The position numbers were made by a program, and so were the translations under genes. DNA of 64,000 nucleotides from Phyllobacterium phragmitis (lineage in GTDB: Bacteria > Pseudomonadota > Alphaproteobacteria > Rhizobiales > Rhizobiaceae). Where the stretch lies: NCBI RefSeq assembly GCF_002980495.1, contig NZ_PVBR01000016.1:1-64000 (forward strand), written 5' to 3'. The notes under the pieces were generated by a model. That model was not told the DNA's origin. It worked only from the letters and a program-made list of their open reading frames with translations, and made no database searches. Shown one piece after another: positions 26,544-36,391 of this stretch. How positions within the stretch are numbered: the first letter of the stretch is position 1; every line of letters starts with the position of its first letter.

Positions 26544-27401
26544 TCAGCTAAGAGTGTGCATGGTGGCGACGGGATTGCTGCCATGCTTCTTGAGAAAATC
26601 AAGCAGCCTTTCGACATCCACTATGCCCTGGTCGGCATAATCGCCGGCATGAATTCCGCCGGAGATGTAGAGAATATCGATCCCGAATTGCTCGGCGCCC
26701 TTCACATCGGTCAGCATACCGTCACCGATCGCCAGCACACGGGCCTTGTCCACTGCCTGCCCGCGCACCTCGCCTGCGGCAGCGAGCGCCGCCTCGTAGA
26801 TCGGGCGGTGCGGTTTGCCGGCGATCAGCGTGCGCCCTCCGAGCTGGCCATAATCGCGCGCCAGGGCACCGGCGCACCAGATCAGGCGGTTGCCGCGCTC
26901 CACCACGATATCCGGGTTGGCGCAGATGAAAGGCAGGTCGCGCGAGCGAAAGCGCGCGAGCATATCGGCATAATCGTCGGGCACCTCGATCTCGTCATCG
27001 ACCAGGCCGGTACAGACCACGCCTGCGGCCTCGAACGCCTCGACCAGATCGATGTCGAGCCCCTCATAGAGAGACAGGTCCCGGTCCGGTCCCAGATGGA
27101 ACAGGCGGCGCGGACCGCTGGCGATCAGGTCGCGCGTCACGTCGCCTGACGTGACGATGCGGTCATAGGCATCGTCGGGGACGCCGAGCAGCGACAATTG
27201 TGCGGTGATCAGCGGCGCCGGGCGCGGTGCGTTGGTGATGAGAACGACCGTCAGCCCGGCCTTGCGCGCGCGCTGCAATGCGGCGCTTGCGGCAGCGAAC
27301 GCGTTGATGCCGTTGTGCAGAACGCCCCATACATCGCAGAGCAGGACGTCATATCCGGGCATCAGTTCATCAAGGCGTTCGATCTTGGGAAGGCTGAACA
27401 T
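26544..27401 (-). CDS. HAD-superfamily hydrolase, TIGR01459 type
   Basis: Phosphatase-fold protein of 285 residues from an alphaproteobacterial HAD subfamily (class IIA, related to NagD and pyridoxal or glycerol phosphatases). Visible motifs are the nucleophile loop LCDVWGVLHNG at about 21-31, motif II as LITNAPRP, the class IIA cap, the GKPHRPIYE lysine of motif III, and GDGMLTDVKGA of motif IV. The substrate is unknown. It is usually found next to ribF, as here, and may be part of the same transcript despite the repeat between them. Confidence 0.9.
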   Translation of the reverse strand: MFSLPKIERLDELMPGYDVLLCDVWGVLHNGINAFAAASAALQRARKAGLTVVLITNAPRPAPLITAQLSLLGVPDDAYDRIVTSGDVTRDLIASGPRRLFHLGPDRDLSLYEGLDIDLVEAFEAAGVVCTGLVDDEIEVPDDYADMLARFRSRDLPFICANPDIVVERGNRLIWCAGALARDYGQLGGRTLIAGKPHRPIYEAALAAAGEVRGQAVDKARVLAIGDGMLTDVKGAEQFGIDILYISGGIHAGDYADQGIVDVERLLDFLKKHGSNPVATMHTLS

Positions 27402-27611
27402 GCGGGATCCTTTGCTATGGCGTTTTGCGGCGGGCGCAACTCTAAGGCGGGCGCGTTCGGATTAGCCGAAGCCGCCGGGCATGTCATCTGCTTTCGCCTT
27501 CAAAATCGCGGCAACGCAGAGCCTGGTTGCGTTCCTCTCTTCCGCTTCATTCAAATTTTACCGAGCTTCGTGACCAACCGTTAGAAGCCTGTCTGCTATG
27601 AGTGGACAGAA

Positions 27612-27636
27612 TTCTTCCATGGTGGGCAAGGAAGAA
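27612..27636 (+). promoter_or_regulatory. Hairpin covering a possible ribosome binding site
   Basis: TTCTTCC (27612-27618) and GGAAGAA (27630-27636) form a seven-base-pair stem with an eleven-base loop. The right arm contains AAGGA in front of the ATG at 27636, one of the two candidate starts of the VWA gene, so the stem would hide that site. Confidence 0.4.
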
Positions 27637-27659
27637 TGCTCTTGGGGAGCGGGGAACAG

Positions 27660-29558
27660 ATGAAAGCGGAACACAAGCGGGCGGCCATAGCGGCCGGCGG
27701 GGCAAAAAGCTTATCGATTCTGGCGCGCTTTCGGCGCGACGAAGGCGGCAATTTCGCGATCATGACTGTTTTCGTCATGGCTCCCCTGCTGCTCGCCGGC
27801 ATGGCGGCCATCGACGCGGCCAATCTGGTGCGGACCAAGACCAATGTGCAACACGCCCTCGATGCGGCGGCACTGGCGGTCGGGCGGCGTTTCGGCGGCG
27901 GCGCTTCGGAAGCGGTCATGCAGGATTATGGCCAGAAATTCTTCGCCGCCAATCTGAAGGTGATGAACCCGGACAACGTCCAGTTCAACATCGTCCTGCC
28001 AAGCGATGGCGACACGAAGAAGCAGATTTCAGCCGTCGCGGACCTTACGTACAATTCGCTTTTCGGAACGCTTGCCAATTCGCTCGGCGGCGGCGATTGG
28101 AACGGGTTCAAATACCATATGGTCTCGGACGTGCGTGTGAAGAACACGGTCGAGGTGGCGCTGGTTCTGGATAATTCAGGCTCGATGAGTGAGAAGGGAA
28201 CCGGCTCGGGCGAGGATCGCATAGACCTGCTTAGAACAGCAGCGACGCAGCTTGTGGACAGCATGGCTGGGCAGGCCGGGCTGATGACGCGCATCGACAA
28301 ATCGGTGCAATTTTCCGTGGTTCCCTTTGCCGCGTCGGTCAATGTGGGGCCGCAATATGCGGATGATCCGAGCGCGACGTGGCTAGACAAGGAAGGTCGC
28401 TCCTCCATCCATTACGAGAATTTCGATATCAGCCAGCCGATCACGCTCGGCACGAACAAGCAGCTTGCCTTCCTGGACGGCCAGTACAAGCGGACAGGCA
28501 AGGGCTGGCCGATCTCAGAAAGAGACAGGCCCTACACAAGGTTCGACCTGTTCAAGGAACTGAAAATCCATACCAATTGGTATGGCACACAGACCGCCCC
28601 GTTCGCCAATTGGCGCGGCTGCGTCGAGGCGCGACCGGGAGGCTACAATCTGGACGATACAAGGCCAAGCGCCGCCACTCCCGACACGCTTTTCGTGCCG
28701 ATGTTTGCGCCGGATGAATATGACACAGCGAGGGCACGCAATGATTGGTGGCCTGACGATTGGAGCAACGGCGATCCCGGCGCTGTCGCCCGGCAGCGGG
28801 GCCTTATAAAGTATTTTGCAACCGCCCCCTATAATAACAGGAACCTGCATCCCGGCGAGGGACCAAATTATAGCTGCACAACCACGCCGATCACGCCGCT
28901 GACGGATGTCTCGACCACCGCCGGGCTGAACACGATCAGGAACGCCATCGACGACATGGCGCCGTTGGGCGCGACCAATGTTCCGGAAGGCATGGCATGG
29001 GGATGGCGGACCATTTCGAGTGGAGAACCGTTCACCGAGGGACGCGCCGAGACCGAGCGCGGCAATGACAAGGTTGTCATTGTGCTGACGGACGGCGCCA
29101 ACACGTATTATCCCCGAACCTATTTCCGCGCCGACGATCAGGCGGGAAGCATCTCCGACTATTCCGCATTCGGCTATGTGGGGCAGAAAACGTCTTCCAG
29201 AACACGCCTCTTCCAGAACACAAGCAACGCCAACACCGGTCTGCACACCATTGAAAACTATTCCGCCGCGATGAACGAGCAGTTCGCGACGCTGTGCGAC
29301 GATGTGAAGAGGGCCAAAATCATCGTCATGACGGTGGCGCTCGATCTCGATGCCACCAAGGGCAACGCCGACGAAAGGAAGCGGGTCCGGGGGCAGATCG
29401 ACGCGCTGACAACCTGCGCGTCGGATTCACGCAGCCGCCGCGATCCGGGCGATGCGAGCAAGCCGGCGAAGCTGTTCTGGAACACGACCGGCGGAGATCT
29501 GTCGGAGACCTTCCGCCAGATCGGCGATGAACTCTCGAACCTGCGCATCGTTGGATAG
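27660..29558 (+). CDS. TadG-like protein with von Willebrand factor A domain
   Basis: Membrane-anchored protein of about 632 residues. The N-terminus has the TadE/TadG-like pilus helix: RFRRDEGGNFAIMTVFV and LLLAGMAAIDAANLVRTKTN followed by HALDAAALA, where such proteins are inserted by the Tad system. A VWA domain starts near residue 165 with the MIDAS motif VLDNSGSMS; a second part of the domain includes VIVLTDGANTYY near residue 475. TadG proteins are minor pilins or stabilisers of Flp pili, but there is no tad operon in the window, so this is an orphan copy. ATG 27660 with GGGGA before it is preferred; ATG 27636 is possible. Confidence 0.85.
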   Translation: MKAEHKRAAIAAGGAKSLSILARFRRDEGGNFAIMTVFVMAPLLLAGMAAIDAANLVRTKTNVQHALDAAALAVGRRFGGGASEAVMQDYGQKFFAANLKVMNPDNVQFNIVLPSDGDTKKQISAVADLTYNSLFGTLANSLGGGDWNGFKYHMVSDVRVKNTVEVALVLDNSGSMSEKGTGSGEDRIDLLRTAATQLVDSMAGQAGLMTRIDKSVQFSVVPFAASVNVGPQYADDPSATWLDKEGRSSIHYENFDISQPITLGTNKQLAFLDGQYKRTGKGWPISERDRPYTRFDLFKELKIHTNWYGTQTAPFANWRGCVEARPGGYNLDDTRPSAATPDTLFVPMFAPDEYDTARARNDWWPDDWSNGDPGAVARQRGLIKYFATAPYNNRNLHPGEGPNYSCTTTPITPLTDVSTTAGLNTIRNAIDDMAPLGATNVPEGMAWGWRTISSGEPFTEGRAETERGNDKVVIVLTDGANTYYPRTYFRADDQAGSISDYSAFGYVGQKTSSRTRLFQNTSNANTGLHTIENYSAAMNEQFATLCDDVKRAKIIVMTVALDLDATKGNADERKRVRGQIDALTTCASDSRSRRDPGDASKPAKLFWNTTGGDLSETFRQIGDELSNLRIVG

Positions 29559-29772
29559 GTGCGTCGAATAGGTGGTTTGCGTCTTCGGTCATCCCGGAGG
29601 CGCGGCTACTTTCTGTTAACGCTAATCCAAACTCACGATGAATTCAAACAGGTTGCGGGCAGGTTGCGGGTTGAAGCCCGCGGCCTTGTTTATCTGCCTG
29701 ATCATACCATATTCAGGCAAAGCTCCTTCGGGCAGCGGAACTCGAATGATCCTCCGTTCCGCCGTTTGTTCC

Positions 29773-29801
29773 CTTGACAAATCGAGGCTGGAATTCTATT
29801 T
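29773..29801 (+). promoter_or_regulatory. Candidate heat-shock (RpoH) promoter of groESL
   Basis: CTTGAC at 29773-29778 and CTATTT at 29796-29801, with 17 bases between, match the alphaproteobacterial sigma-32 promoter pattern. It lies ten bases upstream of the CIRCE element. Confidence 0.65.
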
Positions 29802-29811
29802 CCGCAGCATA

Positions 29812-29838
29812 TTGGCACTCATCCCCATAGAGTGCTAA
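29812..29838 (+). promoter_or_regulatory. CIRCE element (HrcA operator)
   Basis: TTGGCACTC, nine bases, then GAGTGCTAA, the classical inverted repeat bound by the repressor HrcA (consensus TTAGCACTC-N9-GAGTGCTAA) with one deviation in the left arm. Placed in the 5' leader of groES. Confidence 0.95.
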
Positions 29839-29899
29839 TAACCGTGAACCAGCATCGGTTCATGCCGTCAATCCATTGCAAACATCAAGGGTTCAAACC

Positions 29900-30196
29900 A
29901 TGGCCAAGACCAAGTTCCGCCCGCTTCACGACCGCGTCGTGGTTCGTCGGGTCGAATCGGAAGAGAAGACTGCCGGTGGCATCATCATTCCCGACACCGC
30001 CAAAGAAAAGCCGCAGGAAGGCGAGATCGTCGCAGTTGGCGCAGGCGCCCGTGACGATGCCGGCAAGCTGGTTCCGCTCGATGTCAAGGAAGGCGATCGC
30101 GTCCTCTTCGGCAAGTGGTCGGGCACCGAAGTCAAGATCAGCGGCGAAGACCTGCTGATCATGAAAGAATCCGACATTCTCGGCATCATCGGCTGA
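29900..30196 (+). CDS. groES: Co-chaperonin GroES
   Basis: Ten-kilodalton co-chaperonin, 98 residues, forming the heptameric lid on GroEL in the cytoplasm. It shows the family sequence [13 protein letters not shown], the mobile loop around [11 protein letters not shown] and the closing [14 protein letters not shown] 29900 follows AAGGG at a spacing of eight; an upstream ATG is not needed. First gene of groESL, behind a CIRCE element and an RpoH-like promoter, so both HrcA and the heat-shock sigma factor should control it. Confidence 0.98.
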   Translation: MAKTKFRPLHDRVVVRRVESEEKTAGGIIIPDTAKEKPQEGEIVAVGAGARDDAGKLVPLDVKEGDRVLFGKWSGTEVKISGEDLLIMKESDILGIIG

Positions 30197-30242
30197 TTGC
30201 CGATCCCCTTTCATATCCTCACCATAGATCAAACCGGGTTAA

Positions 30243-31904
<1,662 letters not shown>

Positions 31905-31929
31905 GAAGTCCTGTTTCCGGAATAGGAAA

Positions 31930-31955
31930 GGCGGGCTTCGTGCCCGTCTTTTTCT
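31930..31955 (+). terminator. Rho-independent terminator of groESL
   Basis: GGCGGGC, a short TTCGT loop, then GCCCGTC followed by TTTTTCTTTC, about 25 bases after the groEL stop. Confidence 0.9.
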
Positions 31956-32249
31956 TTCTTTGTGTGGCAATGCCTCTTGCATGCCACAATGGCCGGTTGC
32001 CGGAACCACCTATCCCTTCGGCGTAAGAAAGCCTTAACCATACGCCGATATCGGCTGTTAACCGACCTCTTCTGTTAGAAAGTTCTGATTGACTGGCTTC
32101 GGCAAACATGGTCAACCGCTCGGCAGGGGCTTGCCGAACAAGATGGACTTCCGATTGCCCCCGCTTTAGGGAAGTCCTGTCTCAGGCAACCGGAAAGGCG
32201 GATCAACATCCGCCTTTCCACCCCCCCTCAGAACGTCCCCTCCCTTATT
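31956..32249. other. Gap after groESL holding a second hairpin
   Basis: No gene. A perfect 12-base-pair stem with a CAAC tetraloop lies at 32192-32219 (GGAAAGGCGGAT and ATCCGCCTTTCC). The preceding bases (AGTCCTGT, then GGAAAGGCGG) echo those before the groESL terminator, so this looks like a duplicated terminator region lacking the T-run. TGTGGCA/TGCCACA arms at about 31963-31987 form another small stem. Confidence 0.55.
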
Positions 32250-32669
32250 TCATTCAGCGGCTTCGCTCATGCTTCCGGCGGGCCGGAACGGCTCTTGTGC
32301 TGCGCCTCGGGCGGCATCGAATCGCTTGCGTGCCGCGCTGACCCGCTCCTCGTTCTCGATAGCCCATTCACCCAACGCACGAACCGGGACAAGCAGCTCG
32401 CGCCCGAGATCCGTCAGTTCATATTCGACACGAGGCGGAATGGTCGGGAAAACCGTGCGCGTGACGAACCCGTCGCGTTCCAACCCGCGCAACGTGGTCG
32501 TCAGCATCTTCTGCGAAATGCCCGATACGGTGCGCCGCAATTCGTTGAAGCGCATCGGGTGGTTACCTAGATAATTGACGACCAGCACCGTCCATTTGTC
32601 GCCGACACGCGACAGAATTTCATTTACCGCCGTACATTCGGAGGTTACCTCGAAGTGATCCGGTTTCAA
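32250..32669 (-). CDS. HxlR-family transcriptional regulator
   Basis: Winged-helix regulator of about 139 residues, HxlR type. The pattern is clear: CTAVNEILSRVGDKWTVLVV, then LRRTVSGISQKMLTTTLRGLERDGFVTRTV and PPRVEYELTDLG, with one N-terminal Cys (SECTAV) that in YodB/HypR-like members senses electrophiles or oxidants. The start is TTG at 32669 with AAGGAGG seven bases before it; the longer frame to 32735 begins with a GTG and no such site. It is divergent from the FMN reductase gene at 32762 and probably represses it. Confidence 0.92.
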   Translation of the reverse strand: MKPDHFEVTSECTAVNEILSRVGDKWTVLVVNYLGNHPMRFNELRRTVSGISQKMLTTTLRGLERDGFVTRTVFPTIPPRVEYELTDLGRELLVPVRALGEWAIENEERVSAARKRFDAARGAAQEPFRPAGSMSEAAE

Positions 32670-32708
32670 AAAAGTGCCTCCTTGCGCCGCTGAAACATGG
32701 CCCGATAT

Positions 32709-32732
32709 ATAACCTCGGTTTCTTTTGGTTAC
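32709..32732. promoter_or_regulatory. Candidate HxlR operator
   Basis: ATAACC (32709-32714) and GGTTAC (32727-32732) form an inverted repeat between the divergent HxlR and FMN reductase starts. Symmetry and position suggest an operator; not tested. Confidence 0.4.
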
Positions 32733-32761
32733 CACCCTTCATGAAGAAAGGCTCATTACTC

Positions 32762-33322
32762 ATGGCAAAATTGAAGATCGCCGTCATCATAGGCAGCACG
32801 CGCGGATCGCGCTTCGCCCCCGCCCCGGCAAAATGGATCGCGGAGCTTGCGGCAGCACGCGATGATATCGATGTGGAAGTGGTCGATCTGCTCGACTATC
32901 CCATGGCATTCCTGGGCGAGGAGCGCACCACCGAACCCCAGAATGAAACGGCGGAGCGCTGGAAGAAGAAGATGCGTGAATTCGACGGCTACATCTTCAC
33001 CGTCGCCGAATACAATCATGGACCGACCGCCGTGCTGAAAAACGCCATCGATATGGGCGAATGGATTCAGAAACCGTTCGGCTTCGTCGGTTATGGCGGT
33101 GTCGGCGGCGCCCGCGCGGTCGAGCAGTTGCGGCTGATCGCCGTCGAGATGCAGGCCGCCTCGGTCAAGACCGGCGTGCATATCCTCTTCCCGGAATATC
33201 TCGCCGTGGCGAAGGGCGAAAAGCAGCTTGGCGATTACCCGCATCTGACCGACGCAGCGACCAACATGCTGGACCAGCTCGTCTGGTGGTCGAAGGCGCT
33301 CAAGGCCGCCCGCGACGCCTGA
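32762..33322 (+). CDS. NADPH-dependent FMN reductase (quinone/azo-reductase type)
   Basis: Flavodoxin-like reductase of 186 residues. The N-terminal phosphate-binding loop IGSTRGSRFAP binds FMN, the YNHGPTAVLKNAID segment and VGYGGVGGARAVEQLR complete the flavin site as in YhdA, ArsH-like and chromate/quinone reductases. It likely reduces quinones, azo dyes or metals with NADPH. The ATG at 32762 gives the normal N-terminus; an ATG at 32741 adds seven residues and has no ribosome binding site. It is paired with the HxlR gene, an arrangement like YodB/AzoR where the regulator responds to the reductase substrate. Confidence 0.9.
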   Translation: MAKLKIAVIIGSTRGSRFAPAPAKWIAELAAARDDIDVEVVDLLDYPMAFLGEERTTEPQNETAERWKKKMREFDGYIFTVAEYNHGPTAVLKNAIDMGEWIQKPFGFVGYGGVGGARAVEQLRLIAVEMQAASVKTGVHILFPEYLAVAKGEKQLGDYPHLTDAATNMLDQLVWWSKALKAARDA

Positions 33323-33341
33323 GAACTATGTGAGAGGACAA

Positions 33342-33476
33342 TGCCCCTCTCCTGCCGTCATTCTCGGGCTTGTCCCGAGAATCTACTACAAGGATAGGAA
33401 AAGAAATTACCGTTCTGACAGATCATACCGTCGTAGATTCTCGGGACAAGCCCGAGAATGACGGCCAGAGGGGAAG
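33342..33476. repeat. Palindromic intergenic repeat, family B copy 1
   Basis: Left arm CCGTCATTCTCGGGCTTGTC CCGAGAATCTAC and right arm its reverse complement, each itself palindromic, around a middle with CCGTTCTGACA. An inverted copy of the whole element is at 40113-40250. Lies after the FMN reductase gene. Confidence 0.85.
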
Positions 33477-33509
33477 CTGTTTCGAGCTCGTCCTGACATA
33501 CTCTAAGAC

Positions 33510-33541
33510 AAAGCCGGGTGTTCCCCAGGATGCCCGGCTTT
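33510..33541. terminator. Bidirectional-type terminator hairpin
   Basis: AAAGCCGGG (33510-33518) and CCCGGCTTT (33533-33541) around a 14-base loop region, with A and T flanks, downstream of the FMN reductase gene. Confidence 0.6.
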
Positions 33542-33594
33542 GTTCCGGATCATTCTCGCGCTATGTAAACTCCTGACATCAACAGGAGACGTCC

Positions 33595-33855
33595 ATGCGC
33601 AAGAAGCTTCCCATCTCCACCGCGCCGATGAACGGCACCAAGATCATCGTTTTATGGACCGACGATGACGAGCGGGAAAACGAAACGGTTGCGCGGTATC
33701 ACTCGCTCGCGCAGTTGAAGGCAGGAGGCGGCGACTGGGACGAAGCCGATACCGGATGGTGGATATTCACCGACAGCCGGACGCAGAAGAAGATCGATCC
33801 TGCCGCATGGATCTCCGGGAACGATGACGAGAACGAAAATGGGGACGACACGTGA
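33595..33855 (+). CDS. Small conserved hypothetical protein
   Basis: Acidic protein of 86 residues with no family that I can name. It has a tryptophan-rich middle ([25 protein letters not shown]) and a very acidic tail. AGGAG stands six bases before the ATG, so it is likely real. It precedes fumC by 73 bases on the same strand and may be co-transcribed. A frame of the same gene continues into the fumC leader but is not used. Confidence 0.7.
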   Translation: MRKKLPISTAPMNGTKIIVLWTDDDERENETVARYHSLAQLKAGGGDWDEADTGWWIFTDSRTQKKIDPAAWISGNDDENENGDDT

Positions 33856-33928
33856 GCGTTCCCGTCAAAACGGCTTGCAAAACGCCTATATTCCCCGACA
33901 TGGTGATGAGAAACGGAGATTAGTGAGA

Positions 33929-35320
33929 ATGGCAGGAACACGCACGGAAACCGATACGTTCGGCCCGATCGAAGTGGCTTCGGATCGTTATTGGGGAGCG
34001 CAGACGGAGCGGTCCCTGCACAATTTCAAGATCGGCGGCGAGAGGCAGCCCCTGCCCCTGATCCATGCGCTGGGGATCGTCAAACGCGCGGCGGCGGAAA
34101 CCAATATCGCACTCGGCAGGCTCGATCCGGTGATCGGACGCGTCATCACGGTTGCGGCGGCGGAAGTCATCGAAGGCAAGCTCGATGATCATTTTCCGCT
34201 GGTCGTCTGGCAGACCGGTTCGGGCACGCAATCCAACATGAATGCCAACGAGGTCATCTCCAACCGGGCGATCGAGCTTCTGGGCGGGACGCTCGGCTCC
34301 AAGAAGCCGGTTCACCCGAACGATCATGTCAATATGAGCCAGTCGTCGAACGACAGCTTCCCGACTGCGATCCATATCGCGACCGCCGTCGAGACGACGA
34401 ACCGGCTCTACCCCGCGCTCGATCATCTGATCGCGGCATTGAAGGAGAAGGAAGCGGCGTTCGCCGATATCATCAAGATCGGCCGCACGCATACGCAGGA
34501 CGCCACGCCCGTGACGCTCGGCCAGGAGTTTTCCGGTTATCGCGCCGCGCTCGAATATGGCCGCAAACGCATCGAGGAAGCGCTTTCCGACATCTTCCTG
34601 CTCGCCCAGGGCGGCACGGCGGTCGGAACCGGCCTCAATGCGCCGCAGGGTTTCGACACCGGCTTCGCCGACGTGGTTTCGGAAATCACCGGCCTGCCGT
34701 TCAAGACCGCGCCGAACAAGTTCGAGGCATTGGCCAGCCACGGCGCCATCACCAATTTCCACGGCAGCCTCAACGCGCTTGCCGCCGATCTCTTCAAGAT
34801 CGCCAATGATATCCGCTTCCTCGGTTCCGGCCCGCGCTCCGGCCTTGGCGAACTCAAGCTGCCGGAAAACGAGCCGGGGTCATCGATCATGCCGGGCAAG
34901 GTCAACCCGACCCAGGCCGAAGCGCTGACCATGGTGGCGACACAGGTCTTCGGCAATCATACCACCGTCACCGTTGCAGCGAGCCAGGGCCATTTCGAAC
35001 TCAACGTGTTCAAGCCGGTCATCGCCTTCAACGTGCTGCAATCGATCCGGATCCTCTCGGACGCCATGGTGTCTTTCGCCGATAATTGCATCAAGGGGAC
35101 AGAGGCCGACGAAGTCCGTATCAAGGAGCTTCTCGAACGCTCGCTGATGCTCGTGACGGCGCTGGCGCCGGCGATCGGCTATGACAATGCCGCCAAGATC
35201 GCCAAGACGGCGCACAGACAAGGCACGACCTTGCGCGAGGAAGCGCTTGCCAGCGGGCTCGTCTCGGCGGAGGATTACGACAAGCTCGTTCGGCCGGAAC
35301 GGATGATCGCACCGGAATAG
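33929..35320 (+). CDS. fumC: Class II fumarate hydratase
   Basis: Iron-independent fumarase of the citric acid cycle, converting fumarate to malate; 463 residues, homotetramer. It begins with [21 protein letters not shown], carries the SSNDSFPTA segment and the signature loop [15 protein letters not shown] of the aspartase/fumarase superfamily. The ATG at 33929 gives the usual start; the open frame extends to 33824 within the previous gene. No control site is evident. Confidence 0.97.
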   Translation: MAGTRTETDTFGPIEVASDRYWGAQTERSLHNFKIGGERQPLPLIHALGIVKRAAAETNIALGRLDPVIGRVITVAAAEVIEGKLDDHFPLVVWQTGSGTQSNMNANEVISNRAIELLGGTLGSKKPVHPNDHVNMSQSSNDSFPTAIHIATAVETTNRLYPALDHLIAALKEKEAAFADIIKIGRTHTQDATPVTLGQEFSGYRAALEYGRKRIEEALSDIFLLAQGGTAVGTGLNAPQGFDTGFADVVSEITGLPFKTAPNKFEALASHGAITNFHGSLNALAADLFKIANDIRFLGSGPRSGLGELKLPENEPGSSIMPGKVNPTQAEALTMVATQVFGNHTTVTVAASQGHFELNVFKPVIAFNVLQSIRILSDAMVSFADNCIKGTEADEVRIKELLERSLMLVTALAPAIGYDNAAKIAKTAHRQGTTLREEALASGLVSAEDYDKLVRPERMIAPE

Positions 35321-35375
35321 GCAGAACGCGTTTCATATTAGTGAACGATCTGTCGAGAATTATGCGGCTTTCCTT

Positions 35376-35391
35376 GACAACTGCAATTGTC
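35376..35391 (+). promoter_or_regulatory. Near-perfect 16-base palindrome upstream of DoxX gene
   Basis: GACAACTGCAATTGTC pairs with itself apart from one base pair, and overlaps a TTGACA hexamer, 35 bases before the DoxX start. It has the form of an operator for a dimeric repressor, perhaps of the MarR/OhrR or HxlR type. Confidence 0.45.
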
Positions 35392-35426
35392 TATCTGCCT
35401 TGCAACACAATCCGGAGAACAATTAC

Positions 35427-35828
35427 ATGTCAGCCTCTGCCTATTCCAGCAATCCATACGGCAATCTACTCGGCCGTATTCTTCTCTCGTCGCTCTTCAT
35501 TCCCGCCGGCTTCAGCAAGCTGACCGCCATTGGCGGCACGGCCGGCTATTTCGCCAATATGGGCCTGCCGGCCCCGACGATCGTTGCGGTCCTCGTCGGC
35601 CTGCTCGAGCTTCTCGGCGGCCTTGCCGTTCTCGTCGGCTTCCAGACCCGCATCGCGGCAATCGCGCTCGGCCTGTTCAGCATCGCATCGGCTCTCATCG
35701 CCCACACGAACTTTGCCGACATGATGCAGATGATCAACTTCCAGAAGAACATCGCCATCGCCGGCGGCTTCTTCGTGCTCGCGGCGGCCGGCGCCGGCGC
35801 GCTGTCGATCGACGCCAAGCGCGGCTGA
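35427..35828 (+). CDS. DoxX-family membrane protein
   Basis: Four-helix inner-membrane protein of 133 residues. The pattern LLGRILLSSLFIPAGFSKL, then GLPAPTIVAVLVGLLELLGGLAVLVG followed by two more hydrophobic helices, is that of DoxX/YphA proteins, linked in other bacteria to redox and sulfur stress, but without a defined reaction. ATG 35427 is the likely start, with GGAG upstream. It stands alone behind a palindromic operator-like site and ends before a strong terminator. Confidence 0.9.
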   Translation: MSASAYSSNPYGNLLGRILLSSLFIPAGFSKLTAIGGTAGYFANMGLPAPTIVAVLVGLLELLGGLAVLVGFQTRIAAIALGLFSIASALIAHTNFADMMQMINFQKNIAIAGGFFVLAAAGAGALSIDAKRG

Positions 35829-35850
35829 TCGAAAAGACGCAAATGTCGAG

Positions 35851-35880
35851 AAGGCCGCGGACGATCTCCGCGGCCTTTTT
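35851..35880. terminator. Terminator between DoxX and GNAT genes
   Basis: AAGGCCGCGGA, a CGATC loop, TCCGCGGCCTT followed by T run. It serves the DoxX gene and lies just beyond the 3' end of the convergent GNAT gene. Confidence 0.9.
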
Positions 35881-35883
35881 GTA

Positions 35884-36375
35884 TTATCCCAGCGCCGCAA
35901 AGGCCGGGGCATAGTCTATCCCGCCCTTTTCGGCGGGCATCTCCCCATTAAGGGGCAGCGCCATGAGATATGGTCCGGCGTAAGCTGAAGCGAAGCCTGC
36001 CGCCAAGGCGGGATCGAAGCCGAAACGCCTGTAATATTCCGGCTCGCCCAAAACGAATACAGCACGGCAGCCCTCTCGTTCCGCCCGTTTCAGGCCTTCG
36101 CGGATAAGCTTGCTGCCGATGCCCGCGTGCTGCCTTTCGGGCAGGACGGACACTGGCGCCAGCCCGAGCGCCGGAAAGGGCGCGGACATGGGCGAAAAGA
36201 GAATATGCCCGACGATCTTCCCGTCTTCCTCCGCGACAAGTGAAATCACGCTGTCGCCGTCGGCGCGAAGCCGGTCGACCAGATCCGCCTCCACGGACTG
36301 GCGAAAAGCCGCCTCCACCACGCGATGGATCGCGGCAATGTCGGCTGGCCCTTCGTCTCGGATGATTACCGGCAT
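35884..36375 (-). CDS. GNAT-family N-acetyltransferase (YhbS-like)
   Basis: Acetyl-CoA-dependent acetyltransferase of 163 residues. It has the GNAT order IRDEGPADIAAIHRVVEAAFRQ, SLVAEEDGKIVGHILFSPM, the pyrophosphate loop LPERQHAGIGSKLIREGL, and the C-terminal GEPEYYRRFGFDPA of the YhbS/COG3153 group. The substrate, small molecule or protein, is unknown. It is 16 bases downstream of hisG on the same strand but has no obvious link with histidine synthesis. Confidence 0.9.
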   Translation of the reverse strand: MPVIIRDEGPADIAAIHRVVEAAFRQSVEADLVDRLRADGDSVISLVAEEDGKIVGHILFSPMSAPFPALGLAPVSVLPERQHAGIGSKLIREGLKRAEREGCRAVFVLGEPEYYRRFGFDPALAAGFASAYAGPYLMALPLNGEMPAEKGGIDYAPAFAALG

Positions 36376-36391
36376 GATATCCTCGCCCGGA

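Noticed and set aside
33920..34762. 280-codon minus-strand frame opposite fumC
   Set aside because: Antisense shadow; fumC has its complete signature on the plus strand.
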